Shown: positions 8,015 through 17,165, counted from the first letter of the stretch. The stretch is 64,000 bases of DNA from Planomonospora parontospora (GCA_014647935.1 BMQD01000007.1:1-64000); one strand, 5' to 3'. Program-made: numbers and translations. Notes: generated by a model not told the origin, from the sequence alone.

Positions 8015-9042
8015 CCGCGCGGCCCCAGGCCGGGCCCCCGGCGACTCCCGGGACGGGGCAGTCGGCCGGCTCTCGGGCGGCGCAGGCGGCCGGGTCCTCA
8101 TCCGGGTCCTCGTCCGGGTCCTCCGCAGGACGGGTCGCGGCGTCGAAGCGCACCGTGCTCGTCACCGCCCACACGGGGCGGGAGGCCGCCGTCGACAGCG
8201 CCCGGATGGTGATCGGCCGGCTCGTCGAGGCGGGCCTGACCGTGCGCGTGCTCGGCGCCGAGGCGGAGGCCGTCGCCTGCCCGGGGGTCGACGTGGTGCC
8301 CGCGGGCCTGTCCGCGATCCAGGACGCCGAGATGATGATCGTCCTCGGCGGAGACGGCAGTCTCCTGCGGGCCGCCGAGCTGGCCCGCCCGGCCGGGGTC
8401 CCGCTGCTCGGGGTCAATCTCGGGCACGTGGGCTTCCTCGCCGAGGCCGAGGTGGAGGACCTGGCGGCGGCGGTGGACTGCGTGGTGCAGGGGCGCTACG
8501 ACGTCGAGGAGCGGATGACGATCGAGGTCACCGCCCGCCTCAACGGGCAGGTGCTGGCCGACACGTGGGCGCTGAACGAGGCCACCGTGGAGAAGCGCGA
8601 GCGCATGCTCGAGGTGGTCGCCGAGATAGACGGGCGGCCGCTGTCGCGGTGGGGGTGCGACGGGGTCATCTGCGCCACGCCGACCGGTTCGACCGCGTAC
8701 GCGTTCTCCGCCGGAGGGCCGGTCGTCTGGCCCGAGGTGGAGGCGTTGCTGCTGGTGCCGATCAGCGCGCACGCGCTGTTCGCCCGGCCGCTGGTGGTCT
8801 CGCCCCGCTCCGCCCTGGCGCTGGAGATCCAGCCGCAGACCGCGGGCGCGGTGCTGTGGTGCGACGGCCGCCGCCGGTTCGACCTGCCCGCCGGGGCCAG
8901 GGTCGAGGTCCGCCGGGGCGAGGTGCCGGTACGGCTCGCCCGGCTGCACGGTGTGGAGGACACCGGGGCGCCGTTCACCGATCGGCTGGTGGCCAAGTTC
9001 GACCTCCCCGTCCAGGGGTGGCGCGGCCGTACGAGGCCCTAG
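8011..9042 (+). CDS. nadK: NAD kinase
   Basis: A 343-residue ATP-NAD kinase making NADP+ from NAD+. The GGDGSLLRAA motif (near residue 112) carries the catalytic Asp. GHVGFLAE, ALNEATVEK and CATPTGSTAYAFSAGGP are the other conserved substrate-binding blocks. The first ~45 residues are Ala/Gly/Ser low complexity (SSSGSSSGSS) and absent from most homologues. The gene begins at GTG 8011 overlapping the tlyA stop by 4 nt, so this extension is probably translated. Order tlyA-nadK-recN is conserved across actinobacteria. Confidence 0.95.
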   Translation: MTARPQAGPPATPGTGQSAGSRAAQAAGSSSGSSSGSSAGRVAASKRTVLVTAHTGREAAVDSARMVIGRLVEAGLTVRVLGAEAEAVACPGVDVVPAGLSAIQDAEMMIVLGGDGSLLRAAELARPAGVPLLGVNLGHVGFLAEAEVEDLAAAVDCVVQGRYDVEERMTIEVTARLNGQVLADTWALNEATVEKRERMLEVVAEIDGRPLSRWGCDGVICATPTGSTAYAFSAGGPVVWPEVEALLLVPISAHALFARPLVVSPRSALALEIQPQTAGAVLWCDGRRRFDLPAGARVEVRRGEVPVRLARLHGVEDTGAPFTDRLVAKFDLPVQGWRGRTRP

Positions 9043-9099
9043 AGTCCGTCCGCGGACCCATGTTCTGCCGCGCGGCCCCGGGGTCGCGCGTCCGGGCGG

Positions 9100-9122
9100 T
9101 GGCAGGTGCGAGCGCGTAGGAT
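9100..9122 (+). promoter_or_regulatory. Putative recN promoter with RecA-NDp/PafBC-like element
   Basis: TAGGAT at 9117-9122 fits a TANNNT -10 box. Exactly 8 nt upstream lies a 9-mer (9100-9108) matching the LexA-independent DNA-damage motif TTGTCRGTG at 6 of 9 positions, including the GTG and correct spacing. It is 55 nt before recN. PafBC control is inference. Confidence 0.4.
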
Positions 9123-9176
9123 CGTGCCCGCGCACCGCACTGATGTTCGGTCGATTCGATGTGACGGGAGGGACCA

Positions 9177-10889
9177 GTGCGACCCAGGGTCGAGGAGGTC
9201 CGCATCCAGGGGCTCGGCGTGATCGACGAGGCCGTCCTGGCGTTGTCGCCGGGATTCACCGTGGTCACCGGTGAGACCGGTGCGGGCAAGACCATGGTGG
9301 TGACCGGTCTCGGGCTGCTGTTCGGCGGCCGGGCCGACCCCGCCCGCGTCCGTCCCGGGGCCGACAAGGCCACCGTCGAGGGCACCCTCGTGGTCGACCC
9401 GCGGGGCCGGGTGGCCCAGCAGGTCGAGGACCTCGGCGGCGTGGTCGAGGACGGCGAGCTGATCGTCTCGCGCACGGTCTCCGCCGAGGGCCGCAGCCGG
9501 GCCTGGCTGGGCGGGCGCGGCGTTCCGGTGGGCACGCTCACCTACCTGGCCGAAGACCTGGTGGCCGTGCACGGGCAGATGGACCAGCAGCGGTTGCTGC
9601 AGCCGGGCCGCCAGCGCGCCGCGCTCGACCGCTACGCCGGTGACGAGCTGGTCAAGCCGTTGCGCGCCTACGAGCAGGCCTACAAGCGGCACCGGGAGGT
9701 CGCCGAGCAGCTGGCCGAGCTCACCACCAGGGCCAGGGAGCGCAGCCAGGAGGCCGACCTGCTCAGGTTCGGGCTGGAGGAGGTCGAGAAGGCCGATCCC
9801 AAGCCGGGGGAGGACGCCGGCCTGCTGGAGGAGGAGGAGCGGCTCTCCCACGCCGACGCGCTCAGGACCGCCGCGGAGACGGCGCACACCGCGCTGCTCG
9901 GCGACCCCATGTCCGCCGAGCAGGCCGTGCAGGACGCCGCCTCGCTGGTCGGGCAGGCGCGCGCCGCGGTCGACGCGGTCCGCGACTTCGACCCGGCGCT
10001 GGCCGGGCTCGCCGACCGGCTCGCCGAGGCCGGCTACCTCATCTCCGACATCGCCACGGAACTGGCCGGCTACGCCGAGTCGATCGAGGCCGATCCGGCG
10101 CGGCTGGCGGCCGTCCAGGAGCGCCGGGCCGTCCTCACCCACCTGGTGCGCAAGTACGGCGAGGACACCGCCGCAGTGCTCGGCTGGGCCGAGCAGGCCG
10201 CGCGCCGCCTGGCCGAGCTGGAGGGCGACGACGACCGGATCGGCGACCTCACCCGCGAGCAGGAGGAGCTCACCGGCCGCCTGACCGAGCTGGCCGCCGA
10301 GCTGACCCGGATCCGCAGGGCCGCCGCCGAGCGGTTCGGACGAGCCGTCACCGAGGAGCTCACCGCCCTGGCCATGCCGCACGCGCGCGTCGTGGTCGAG
10401 ATCGGCCAGGCGGCCGACTTCGGCCCGCAGGGCGTGGACGAGGTCGAGCTGCGCATGTCCCCGCATCCGGCGTCGCCGCCGCTGCCGCTCAACAAGGGGG
10501 CCTCGGGCGGTGAGCTGAGCCGTGTCATGCTGGCCATCGAGGTGGTGTTCGCCGGTGCCGACCCGGTGCCGACGTTCGTGTTCGACGAGGTCGACGCGGG
10601 GGTCGGCGGCAAGGCCGCGGTCGAGATCGGGCGGCGGCTGGCCCACCTCGCCCGCACCGCGCAGGTGATAGTGGTCACACACCTGCCGCAGGTCGCGGCC
10701 TTCGCCGACCAGCACCTGGTCGTGGAGAAGGCCGACGACGGCAGCGTGGTGCGCAGCGGCGTGGTGGCCCTGGACCGGGACGGCCGGATCCGCGAGCTCT
10801 CCCGCATGCTGGCGGGTCTGGAGGACTCCGAGCTCGGCCGGGCGCACGCCGAGGAACTGCTGGCCGCGGCGGCCGCGGCCAAGGAATGA
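9177..10889 (+). CDS. recN: DNA repair protein RecN
   Basis: A 570-residue SMC-like ATPase used in double-strand-break repair. Walker A is GETGAGKT (~residue 32). Two long coiled-coil arms follow (e.g. EQLAELTTRARERSQEADLLRFGLEEVEK; LTREQEELTGRLTELAAELTRIRRAAAERFG). The ABC signature is GGELSRVMLAIE (~445), Walker B/D-loop FDEVDAGVGG (~468), and the switch His lies in VVTHLPQVAAFADQH. The start is GTG 9177 with GGGAGG upstream. The 134-nt gap after nadK holds a possible damage-inducible promoter, so recN may be expressed both from the operon and alone. Confidence 0.95.
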   Translation: MRPRVEEVRIQGLGVIDEAVLALSPGFTVVTGETGAGKTMVVTGLGLLFGGRADPARVRPGADKATVEGTLVVDPRGRVAQQVEDLGGVVEDGELIVSRTVSAEGRSRAWLGGRGVPVGTLTYLAEDLVAVHGQMDQQRLLQPGRQRAALDRYAGDELVKPLRAYEQAYKRHREVAEQLAELTTRARERSQEADLLRFGLEEVEKADPKPGEDAGLLEEEERLSHADALRTAAETAHTALLGDPMSAEQAVQDAASLVGQARAAVDAVRDFDPALAGLADRLAEAGYLISDIATELAGYAESIEADPARLAAVQERRAVLTHLVRKYGEDTAAVLGWAEQAARRLAELEGDDDRIGDLTREQEELTGRLTELAAELTRIRRAAAERFGRAVTEELTALAMPHARVVVEIGQAADFGPQGVDEVELRMSPHPASPPLPLNKGASGGELSRVMLAIEVVFAGADPVPTFVFDEVDAGVGGKAAVEIGRRLAHLARTAQVIVVTHLPQVAAFADQHLVVEKADDGSVVRSGVVALDRDGRIRELSRMLAGLEDSELGRAHAEELLAAAAAAKE

Positions 10890-10995
10890 GCGGTCCGTCC
10901 GCACGTCCGGGCGGGCGCGCCCGGACGGCGGCGCGCGGCGCCGGGGTTGACACGCCGCCCGGTACGGGACTCTCCCGCTCTCTCCCTCTGGCAGG

Positions 10996-12216
10996 ATGGA
11001 CACGATGAAGGTTCCGACTGACGGGCTGCAACGCAGGCTCAACGGATACCTCCGCCGCAGGAAGGTCACGGACCTTCCCGGGGTGACGGCAGTGGCGAGG
11101 ATCGACCGGCGGACCAAGAGGCTGACAAAACGCCTCCAGGCCGGGGAGATCGCAATCATCGATCACGTGGACGTCGACCGGGTGAGCGCGGAGGCGCTTG
11201 TCGCGTGCGGCGCGGCGGGCGTGGTCAACGTCGCCGCGGGCATCAGCGGCCGCTACCCCAACATGGGGCCGCAGATCATCATCGAGGCGGGCGTGCCGTT
11301 CGTCGACAACGCCACCTCCGAGCTGTTCGAGCGGATCAAGGACGGCGATCTGGTCCGCCTGCACGAGGGCGCGGTCTACCTCGACGACGAGCTCGTGGGC
11401 AAGGGCGAGGTGCAGACGGCCGAGTCCGTCGAGGCCGCGATGGCCGAGGCGCGGGCCGGCCTGACCGTCCAGATCGAGGCGTTCGCCGCGAACACCATGG
11501 AGTACGTCCGCCGTGAGCGGGACCTGCTCATCGACGGGGTCGGCGTGCCCGACATCCGGACCGACATGGAGGGGCGCCACGTCCTCATCGTGGTCCGCGG
11601 CTACCACTACAAGGAGGACATCGCGGCCCTGCGCCCCTACATCCGGGAGTACCGCCCCGTGATGATCGGCGTCGACGGCGGCGCCGACGCGCTGCTGGAG
11701 GCCGGCTACATGCCGGACGTCATCGTCGGTGACTTCGACTCGGTCTCCGCCAAGGCGCTGTCGTGCGGCGCGGAGCTGGTCGTGCACGCCTACCGGGACG
11801 GCCGGGCGCCGGGCCTGGAGCGGGTCGAGCAGCTCGGGCGCGAGGCCGTGGTCTTCCCGGCGATCGGGACCAGCGAGGACATCGCGATGCTGATCGCCGA
11901 CGACAAGGGCGCCGAGCTGCTCGTCGCCGTCGGCACCCACTGGACGCTGGAGGAGTTCCTGGACAAGGGACGGTCCGGCATGGCCAGCACCTTCCTCACC
12001 CGGTTGCGGGTGGGCAGCAAGCTCATCGACGCGAAGGGCGTCAGCCGGCTCTACCGCAGCCGGATCTCTACTCCGTCCCTGCTCCTGCTCGTCGCCACCA
12101 CGCTGATCACCATGGGGGTAGCGATCTTCGTCTCCCCGGTGGGCAAGATCTGGATCGACAGCCTCCGCGACGTCTGGAGCAGCTTCACCTTCTGGCTGGT
12201 CGGACTCTTCTCGTGA
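10996..12216 (+). CDS. steA: SteA-type putative cytokinetic ring protein
   Basis: A 406-residue protein like SteA of Corynebacterium glutamicum and Rv1697. The N-terminal part (LPGVTAVARIDRRTKRLTKRLQAGEIAIIDHVDVDRVSAEALVA) and the central thiamine-pyrophosphokinase-like domain (IGVDGGADALLEAGYMPDVIVGDFDSVS) are typical. Two hydrophobic C-terminal segments (~355-405) give a membrane anchor. SteA and SteB interact and affect septation and cell-wall integrity in corynebacteria. ATG 10996 and ATG 11005 are both possible; the second has AGGATGG upstream. The stop overlaps the steB GTG by 4 nt. Confidence 0.9.
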   Translation: MDTMKVPTDGLQRRLNGYLRRRKVTDLPGVTAVARIDRRTKRLTKRLQAGEIAIIDHVDVDRVSAEALVACGAAGVVNVAAGISGRYPNMGPQIIIEAGVPFVDNATSELFERIKDGDLVRLHEGAVYLDDELVGKGEVQTAESVEAAMAEARAGLTVQIEAFAANTMEYVRRERDLLIDGVGVPDIRTDMEGRHVLIVVRGYHYKEDIAALRPYIREYRPVMIGVDGGADALLEAGYMPDVIVGDFDSVSAKALSCGAELVVHAYRDGRAPGLERVEQLGREAVVFPAIGTSEDIAMLIADDKGAELLVAVGTHWTLEEFLDKGRSGMASTFLTRLRVGSKLIDAKGVSRLYRSRISTPSLLLLVATTLITMGVAIFVSPVGKIWIDSLRDVWSSFTFWLVGLFS

Positions 12217-13250
12217 TCGATTTCCGCTATCACCTCGTCTCCATCGTCGCGATCTTCCTCGCGCTCTCGGTCGGCATCGTGCTGGGCACCACCCTGCTGG
12301 AGGAGCCGGCCATCAAGACGGCCGAGACCCTCGCCGACCAGCTCAGCAAGGGCAACACCGAGCTCCGCGACCAGCTGGACGTCCTGCGCAAGCGCGAGGC
12401 CGGAAACGACGCCTTCGCCGCCGCCCGGACCCCCGAGCTGGTCCGGGGCGGGCTGGCCGGGCAGAGCGTCGTGATCGTCGAGGCCCCCGGCGCCACCGCG
12501 GCCGTCCGCGACGCGGTGCAGCAGACGATCTCCGACGCCGGGGCGACGGTGACCGGCCGGGTCACCCTCACCGAGAAGTACGTCGACGCCGAGCAGTCGG
12601 GCTTCGTCGACCGGCTCGCCCTCGCGGTCAAGCCGGCGAGCGTGGTCTTCCCCGCCGAGGACACGCCGTACGACAAGGCCGCGGCGGTGCTGGCCAGCGC
12701 GATCGTGACCGCCGATCCCACCCAGACGGGCAAGGAGAACCCGGAGGCGGGAGGGATCCTCGACGCCTTCGAGCGCGCGGGGCTGCTCAGCGTCACCGGG
12801 ACGGCCGCCACGCCCGCGGCCGACGGCCGGGAGGCCTCCGCGGCGCCGGAGGGGCGGCTCTTCCTGGCGGGCGCGGCGGTGCTGATCGCGCCCGCGGAGC
12901 CGTACGCCGGGGAGAGCGCGGCCGCGCAGGCGGACGCGATCGCGGCGACGGCGCTCGGCCTGGACGAGGGTTCCCGGGGGAGCGTGCTGACCGGCACCGC
13001 GGCCGCCACCACGGCCGGCGGGGCCCTGGCCGCACTGCGTGAGAACGCCGTGGCCGCGGAGAAGGTCTCCAGCGTGGACACCGCCGATATGCCCGCGGGC
13101 CGGGTCGTGGTGGTCTACGCTCTGCGGGAGCAGTTGGCCGGCGGCGTCGGCCAGTACGGCATCGGCACCGGCGCCTCGGCCTTCGAGCCGACCGCGCCGA
13201 CCCCGGTGCCGTCGGCCTCCCCGCCCCCCACCGCCGATTCCGGAGGATGA
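12213..13250 (+). CDS. steB: SteB/MctB-like membrane-anchored protein ('copper transporter' family)
   Basis: A 345-residue protein with a single N-terminal transmembrane helix (IDFRYHLVSIVAIFLALSVGIVLGTTLL), a coiled-coil (KTAETLADQLSKGNTELRDQLDVLRKREA) and a large Ala-rich extracellular domain ending in a Pro/Thr/Ser tail. Rv1698 (MctB) was described as a copper-related channel protein; corynebacterial SteB is the partner of SteA in cell division. The gene position directly after steA (GTGA overlap) favours the SteB role. Confidence 0.88.
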   Translation: MIDFRYHLVSIVAIFLALSVGIVLGTTLLEEPAIKTAETLADQLSKGNTELRDQLDVLRKREAGNDAFAAARTPELVRGGLAGQSVVIVEAPGATAAVRDAVQQTISDAGATVTGRVTLTEKYVDAEQSGFVDRLALAVKPASVVFPAEDTPYDKAAAVLASAIVTADPTQTGKENPEAGGILDAFERAGLLSVTGTAATPAADGREASAAPEGRLFLAGAAVLIAPAEPYAGESAAAQADAIAATALGLDEGSRGSVLTGTAAATTAGGALAALRENAVAAEKVSSVDTADMPAGRVVVVYALREQLAGGVGQYGIGTGASAFEPTAPTPVPSASPPPTADSGG

Positions 13251-13254
13251 TCCG

Positions 13255-14121
13255 ATGGCTCGTCGCGCTCTTCTCGGAGCCCTCGCCGGTGCCGTGCTCG
13301 GCGCCGCGGCGGCCCGGGCCGCCTATGCGGCGTTCACCCGCAGGCCGCCGGTCGGCGACGCGGAGACCTGGAACCGGACCAACCACCGGGGCGAGCCGAT
13401 CACGCTGCTCGAAGGGCCCGCGTTCGTCGCGGGCGCGGGCGCGGCGGCCGCGGTGCTCCCGGGGTTCCCGGTACGGCTGCGCGCGGCCGCGCTGCTGGCC
13501 GTCGCGGGCGGCGGCGGGTTCGGCGGCTACGACGACCTGTACGGGGTGACGTCCTCCAAGGGCTTCAAGGGCCACCTGACCGCCCTGTCCAAGGGCGAGG
13601 TCACCAGCGGCGCTGTGAAGATCATCGGGATCGGCGCGACCGGCCTGGCCGCCGCCGCGCTGACCTCCCGGGGCGGCGCCGACACGGCGGTCAACGGCGC
13701 GCTGGTCGCCGGGAGCGCGAACCTGGCCAACCTCTTCGACCTGCGCCCCGGCCGGGCGATCAAGGTCGGGCTGCTCTGCGGCGCGCCGCTGCTCGCGGCC
13801 GCGGTCCGGCGCGACGACCCCGTCCGGGCCGGACTGGCCGCGCTCTCGCTCGGCGCGGCCGCCGCGCTCCTGCCTGAGGACCTGGGTGAGCGGGCGATGC
13901 TGGGCGACGCCGGGGCCAACGCGCTGGGCGCGCTGCTCGGCCTGGCCGCCTCCGTCACCCTCGGCCGCCCGGGCCGCCTGGCCGTGCTCGGCACGGTCGT
14001 GGCGCTGACCGCCGCCTCGGAGAAGATCAGCTTCACCAGGGTGATCGCGGGCAACCCCGTGCTCCACAGGATCGACATGCTCGGCCGCCGCCCCGTGGAG
14101 CAGGCGCCCGGCCACCGATGA
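13255..14121 (+). CDS. MraY/WecA-like polytopic membrane protein
   Basis: A 288-residue hydrophobic protein with about nine membrane segments. It carries motifs reminiscent of polyprenyl-phosphate GlcNAc/MurNAc-pentapeptide phosphotransferases: YDDLYG followed by SKGFKGHLTALSKGEVTSG, and LGDAGANALGALLG. The catalytic Asp-rich elements are only partly conserved, so catalysis is not assured. ATG 13255 has GGAGG 8 nt upstream. The stop overlaps the murJ ATG by 4 nt. Placement between steB and a lipid flippase suggests work on a lipid-linked envelope precursor (inference). Confidence 0.7.
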   Translation: MARRALLGALAGAVLGAAAARAAYAAFTRRPPVGDAETWNRTNHRGEPITLLEGPAFVAGAGAAAAVLPGFPVRLRAAALLAVAGGGGFGGYDDLYGVTSSKGFKGHLTALSKGEVTSGAVKIIGIGATGLAAAALTSRGGADTAVNGALVAGSANLANLFDLRPGRAIKVGLLCGAPLLAAAVRRDDPVRAGLAALSLGAAAALLPEDLGERAMLGDAGANALGALLGLAASVTLGRPGRLAVLGTVVALTAASEKISFTRVIAGNPVLHRIDMLGRRPVEQAPGHR

Positions 14122-15836
14122 CCACGAGGATCGGTCAGGGGGTCGCGGGAGCGGCGCTCCTCATCGGAGCGGTGACCGTCGCGGCCCGGATCGCCGGCTT
14201 CGGCAGGTACTACGTCCAGTCGCACACCGTCGGCAACGCGTGCCTGGGCACCGCCTACACCACCGCCAACTACGTGCCCAACATCGTCTTCGAACTGGTG
14301 GCGGGGGGCGCCCTGGCGGGCATGGTGGTGCCGGTGCTGGCCTCGGCGGCCGCCCGGTCCGGTGACGATCCCCGGGCCAGGGCGGAGGTCGGACGGATCA
14401 CCTCGGTGCTGCTCACCTGGACGATGCTGGCCCTGGTGCCGCTGACCCTGCTGGTCGCGGTGCTCGCCGGGCCGGTCGTCGCCCTGCTGGTCAGGCTGCC
14501 GGAGGGCTGCGACGCCGCGCAGGTCGTCGAGGTCGGCACGCGCATGCTGGTCGTCTTCGCCCCCCGGGTGATCTTCTTCGGGCTCGCCGTCGTCCTGTAC
14601 GGCGTGCTCCAGGCGCACCGGCGCTTCATGGGACCCGCTCTCGCGCCGCTGGTCTCCAGCCTGGTCATCGTCGCCTCGCACCTGCTGTTCGCCCGGTTCG
14701 ACGGGGACGCGGCCGGGAACCTGGGCGCGCTGGACCCGGCCGGGGAGCTGACCCTCTCGCTCGGGGCGACGGCGGCGGCCGCCGTGATGGTGCTGACCGT
14801 GATCGGCCCGGTGGCCCGGCTCCGGCTCCGGCTGCGCCCGGCGCTCTCCTTCCCGCCGGGCGTGGCCGCCCAGGCCAGGCGGCTGGCCACGGCCGGTCTC
14901 GCGGTGCTCGTCGCCCAGCAGGTCGCGCTGACCGTCGTGGTCGTGCTCACCAACGAGTTCGGCGGAGAGGGCAGGATCACCTTCTACACCTACGCCTGGG
15001 CGCTGTACCAGCTGCCGTTCGCGGTGCTCGCCGTACCGGTGGCGACCAGTTCCTTCCCCACGCTGTCCGTGCGCGCGGCCGACGGGGACCGTGCGGGCTT
15101 CGACGCGCTGGCCGCCTCCACCACGCGGACCATCGTGCTGGCGATGGGGCTGTCGGCGGGCGTGATGGCCGCGGTCGCGCTGCCCGTCTCCCGGCTCTTC
15201 CTGGAGGACACCCCGGGCGGTGAGGGCGGGAGACCGGGGGAGATGGCGGAGGCCGTGGCGCTGTTCGCGCCGGGGCTGATCGGCTACGCGCTGGTGTTCC
15301 ACCTGGCCCGGGTGCTGTACGCCTGCGGCCGGGGCCGGTCGGCGGCCCTCGCCTCGGTGGCGGGATGGGCCGTGGCGCTGGTCGCGCAGATCGTGCTCGC
15401 GAGCACGGCGGAGGACCCGGCCGACGTGGTGGGGCGGCTGGCGCTGGGCAGCACGGTCGGGATGACCGCGGGCGGCGTGCTGCTGGCCGGCGCGGTGCTG
15501 CGAGCCCGAGGAGCCGCGGCGCTCGCCGGGACGTGGCGCGCGCTGCTCGCCGCGCTGGCGGGCGGGGGCGCAGGGTACGGCGCCGGGCTGGCCGTGGCGA
15601 CGGCCTTCGATGACGTGCCGAAGTGGATGTGCCTGCTCACCGGGACCGGGGCCGCGCTGGCTGCCGTGGCGGCGTTCGCCGCCGTGGCCGCGGCGGTCGA
15701 CGGGCCGGACGCCAGGGCACTGCTCGCCCGGCTGCCCGGAGTCGGGAAGTCACGCGGCGGCGAGCCGGGTGCGGCGGGTGGACGGTCCGCGGGCGGGGCG
15801 CCCTGCGGAGACGGGAGGGAACGGGCCGATGGCTGA
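14118..15836 (+). CDS. murJ: MurJ/MviN-type lipid II flippase-like protein
   Basis: A 572-residue MOP-superfamily protein with about 14 transmembrane helices. Visible family features are the N-terminal GAALLIGAVTVAARIAGFGRYYVQ, NYVPNIVFELVAGGALAGMVVP, and YTYAWALYQLPFAVLAVPVATSSFPTLS. It probably flips lipid II or another polyprenyl-linked glycan. Actinomycetes often encode several MurJ paralogues, so this one may be specialised. It begins at ATG 14118 inside the preceding stop and overlaps the glycosyltransferase start by 8 nt. Confidence 0.85.
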   Translation: MTTRIGQGVAGAALLIGAVTVAARIAGFGRYYVQSHTVGNACLGTAYTTANYVPNIVFELVAGGALAGMVVPVLASAAARSGDDPRARAEVGRITSVLLTWTMLALVPLTLLVAVLAGPVVALLVRLPEGCDAAQVVEVGTRMLVVFAPRVIFFGLAVVLYGVLQAHRRFMGPALAPLVSSLVIVASHLLFARFDGDAAGNLGALDPAGELTLSLGATAAAAVMVLTVIGPVARLRLRLRPALSFPPGVAAQARRLATAGLAVLVAQQVALTVVVVLTNEFGGEGRITFYTYAWALYQLPFAVLAVPVATSSFPTLSVRAADGDRAGFDALAASTTRTIVLAMGLSAGVMAAVALPVSRLFLEDTPGGEGGRPGEMAEAVALFAPGLIGYALVFHLARVLYACGRGRSAALASVAGWAVALVAQIVLASTAEDPADVVGRLALGSTVGMTAGGVLLAGAVLRARGAAALAGTWRALLAALAGGGAGYGAGLAVATAFDDVPKWMCLLTGTGAALAAVAAFAAVAAAVDGPDARALLARLPGVGKSRGGEPGAAGGRSAGGAPCGDGRERADG

Positions 15837-16923
15837 GACGGGGACGCGGGTGGCGCTCGTGCTGGGGACCAGCGCGGGCGGGGTCGGGCGGCATGTGGCG
15901 ATGCTGGCCGGCGGGCTGCTCGGCCGGGGCTGCCGGGTGGTGGTGGCCGGGCCGCCCGATACGGACGCGGTCTTCGGGTTCGCGCGGCTCGGTGCCAGGT
16001 TCGTGCCGGTGCCGATCTCCGACCGGCCGCGCCCGGGCGGGGACCTGCGGGCCGTACGGGCACTGCGGGGACTGCGGGGGGCGGACGCCGTGCACGCGCA
16101 CGGGTTGCGGGCGGGCGCACTGGCGGCGCTGGCCCTGAGCGGGACCGGCACGCCCCTGGCGGTGACCCTGCACAACGCCGCCACGGCCGGAGGCGCGATC
16201 GGCGCGGTCTACCGGGTGCTGGAGACGATCGTCGCCCGCCGCGCCGACCGGGTCCTGGCGGTCTCGCCCGACCTGGGGGAGCGGATGACCGCGCTGGGGG
16301 CCCGGCGGGTCACGGCGGCCGTGGTCCCCGCACCGGTCCTGGCCGCCTCGGGACGGTCACCGGAGGAGGTCCGGGCGGGACTCGGCGCGGGGGACCTGCC
16401 GGTCTTCCTGACCGTCGCCAGGCTGGCCCAGCAGAAAGGGCTGGAGACGCTCCTCGACGCGGTGGCCCGCCTCGCCTCCGGCCCGTCGCCGCAGGCGCTG
16501 TTCCTCGTCGCGGGCGACGGGCCGCTCCGGGAGGGGCTGCAGCGGCGGATCGACCGGGAGGGGCTGCCGGTGCGGCTGCTGGGCAACCGGGACGACGTGG
16601 CCGACCTGCTCGGCGTGGCGCGGGCGCTCGTCGTGCCCAGCAGGTGGGAGGGGCAGCCGCTGAGCGTGCAGGAGGCGTTGCGGTCGGGCACGCCGGTGGT
16701 CGCCACCGCCGTCGGGGGGATCCCCGGGATGGTCGGTGAGGGCGGGCTGCTGGTGCCGTACGGCGACGCCGCCGCGCTCGCCGACGCGGTCGCCCGGGTG
16801 CTCGGCGACGACGGGCTCGCCCGCAGGCTGGCAGGGAAGGCCGTCCGGCGGGGCCGCGAACTGCCGGGGGAGCAGGAGGCGCTGGACGCGGCGCTGGAGG
16901 TCTACCGGGGGTCGTGGCGTTGA
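15829..16923 (+). CDS. Glycosyltransferase family 4 protein
   Basis: A 364-residue GT-B glycosyltransferase. The N-terminal acceptor domain begins VALVLGTSAGGVGRHVAMLAGGLLGRG. The C-terminal GT4 donor domain shows LTVARLAQQKGLETLLDAVA, VAGDGPLREGLQRRI, and the sugar-nucleotide site VPSRWEGQPLSVQEALRSGTPVVATAVGG. No transmembrane segment. ATG 15829 has GGGAGG upstream. As the last gene of the steA-steB-murJ operon it may decorate an envelope lipid-linked sugar; donor and acceptor are unknown. Its 3' end is copied twice in the downstream spacer. Confidence 0.88.
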   Translation: MAETGTRVALVLGTSAGGVGRHVAMLAGGLLGRGCRVVVAGPPDTDAVFGFARLGARFVPVPISDRPRPGGDLRAVRALRGLRGADAVHAHGLRAGALAALALSGTGTPLAVTLHNAATAGGAIGAVYRVLETIVARRADRVLAVSPDLGERMTALGARRVTAAVVPAPVLAASGRSPEEVRAGLGAGDLPVFLTVARLAQQKGLETLLDAVARLASGPSPQALFLVAGDGPLREGLQRRIDREGLPVRLLGNRDDVADLLGVARALVVPSRWEGQPLSVQEALRSGTPVVATAVGGIPGMVGEGGLLVPYGDAAALADAVARVLGDDGLARRLAGKAVRRGRELPGEQEALDAALEVYRGSWR

Positions 16924-17013
16924 CAGGAGGCGCTGGAAGTCTGCCGCGGGTCGTGGCGTCGACAGGAGCGCTGGACGCGGCGCCGGAGGTCCGCCGCGGG
17001 CTGTGGTGTCGAT
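16873..17013. repeat. Degenerate triplication of the glycosyltransferase 3' end
   Basis: The last ~50 bp of the glycosyltransferase (from 16873) recur from 16924 (with a 12-nt internal deletion) and from 16963, each starting CAGGAG(G)CGCTGG and ending near TCGTGGCGT. The first copy is coding, the others lie past the stop. The rest of the 16924-17328 spacer contains the terC promoter and riboswitch. Confidence 0.8.
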
Positions 17014-17151
17014 CGGAGCCCGGGCGGAGGAGCGGCCGGGGAGCCGGGGCGGAGGCTCTCAAGAGTGGCGCTCGAAACGGGCGAATTTCAAGAAACCGGG
17101 AACAATCCTCCCTGCTCATGGGTTGGATTAGGTGCCACCCAGCCGGATCCT

Positions 17152-17157
17152 TATACT
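17152..17157 (+). promoter_or_regulatory. -10 box (TATACT) of the terC transcript
   Basis: TATACT in an AT-richer island lies about 15 nt before the riboswitch begins. No good TTGACA-like box sits at 16-18 nt spacing. Confidence 0.5.
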
Positions 17158-17165
17158 GGCTTGGT

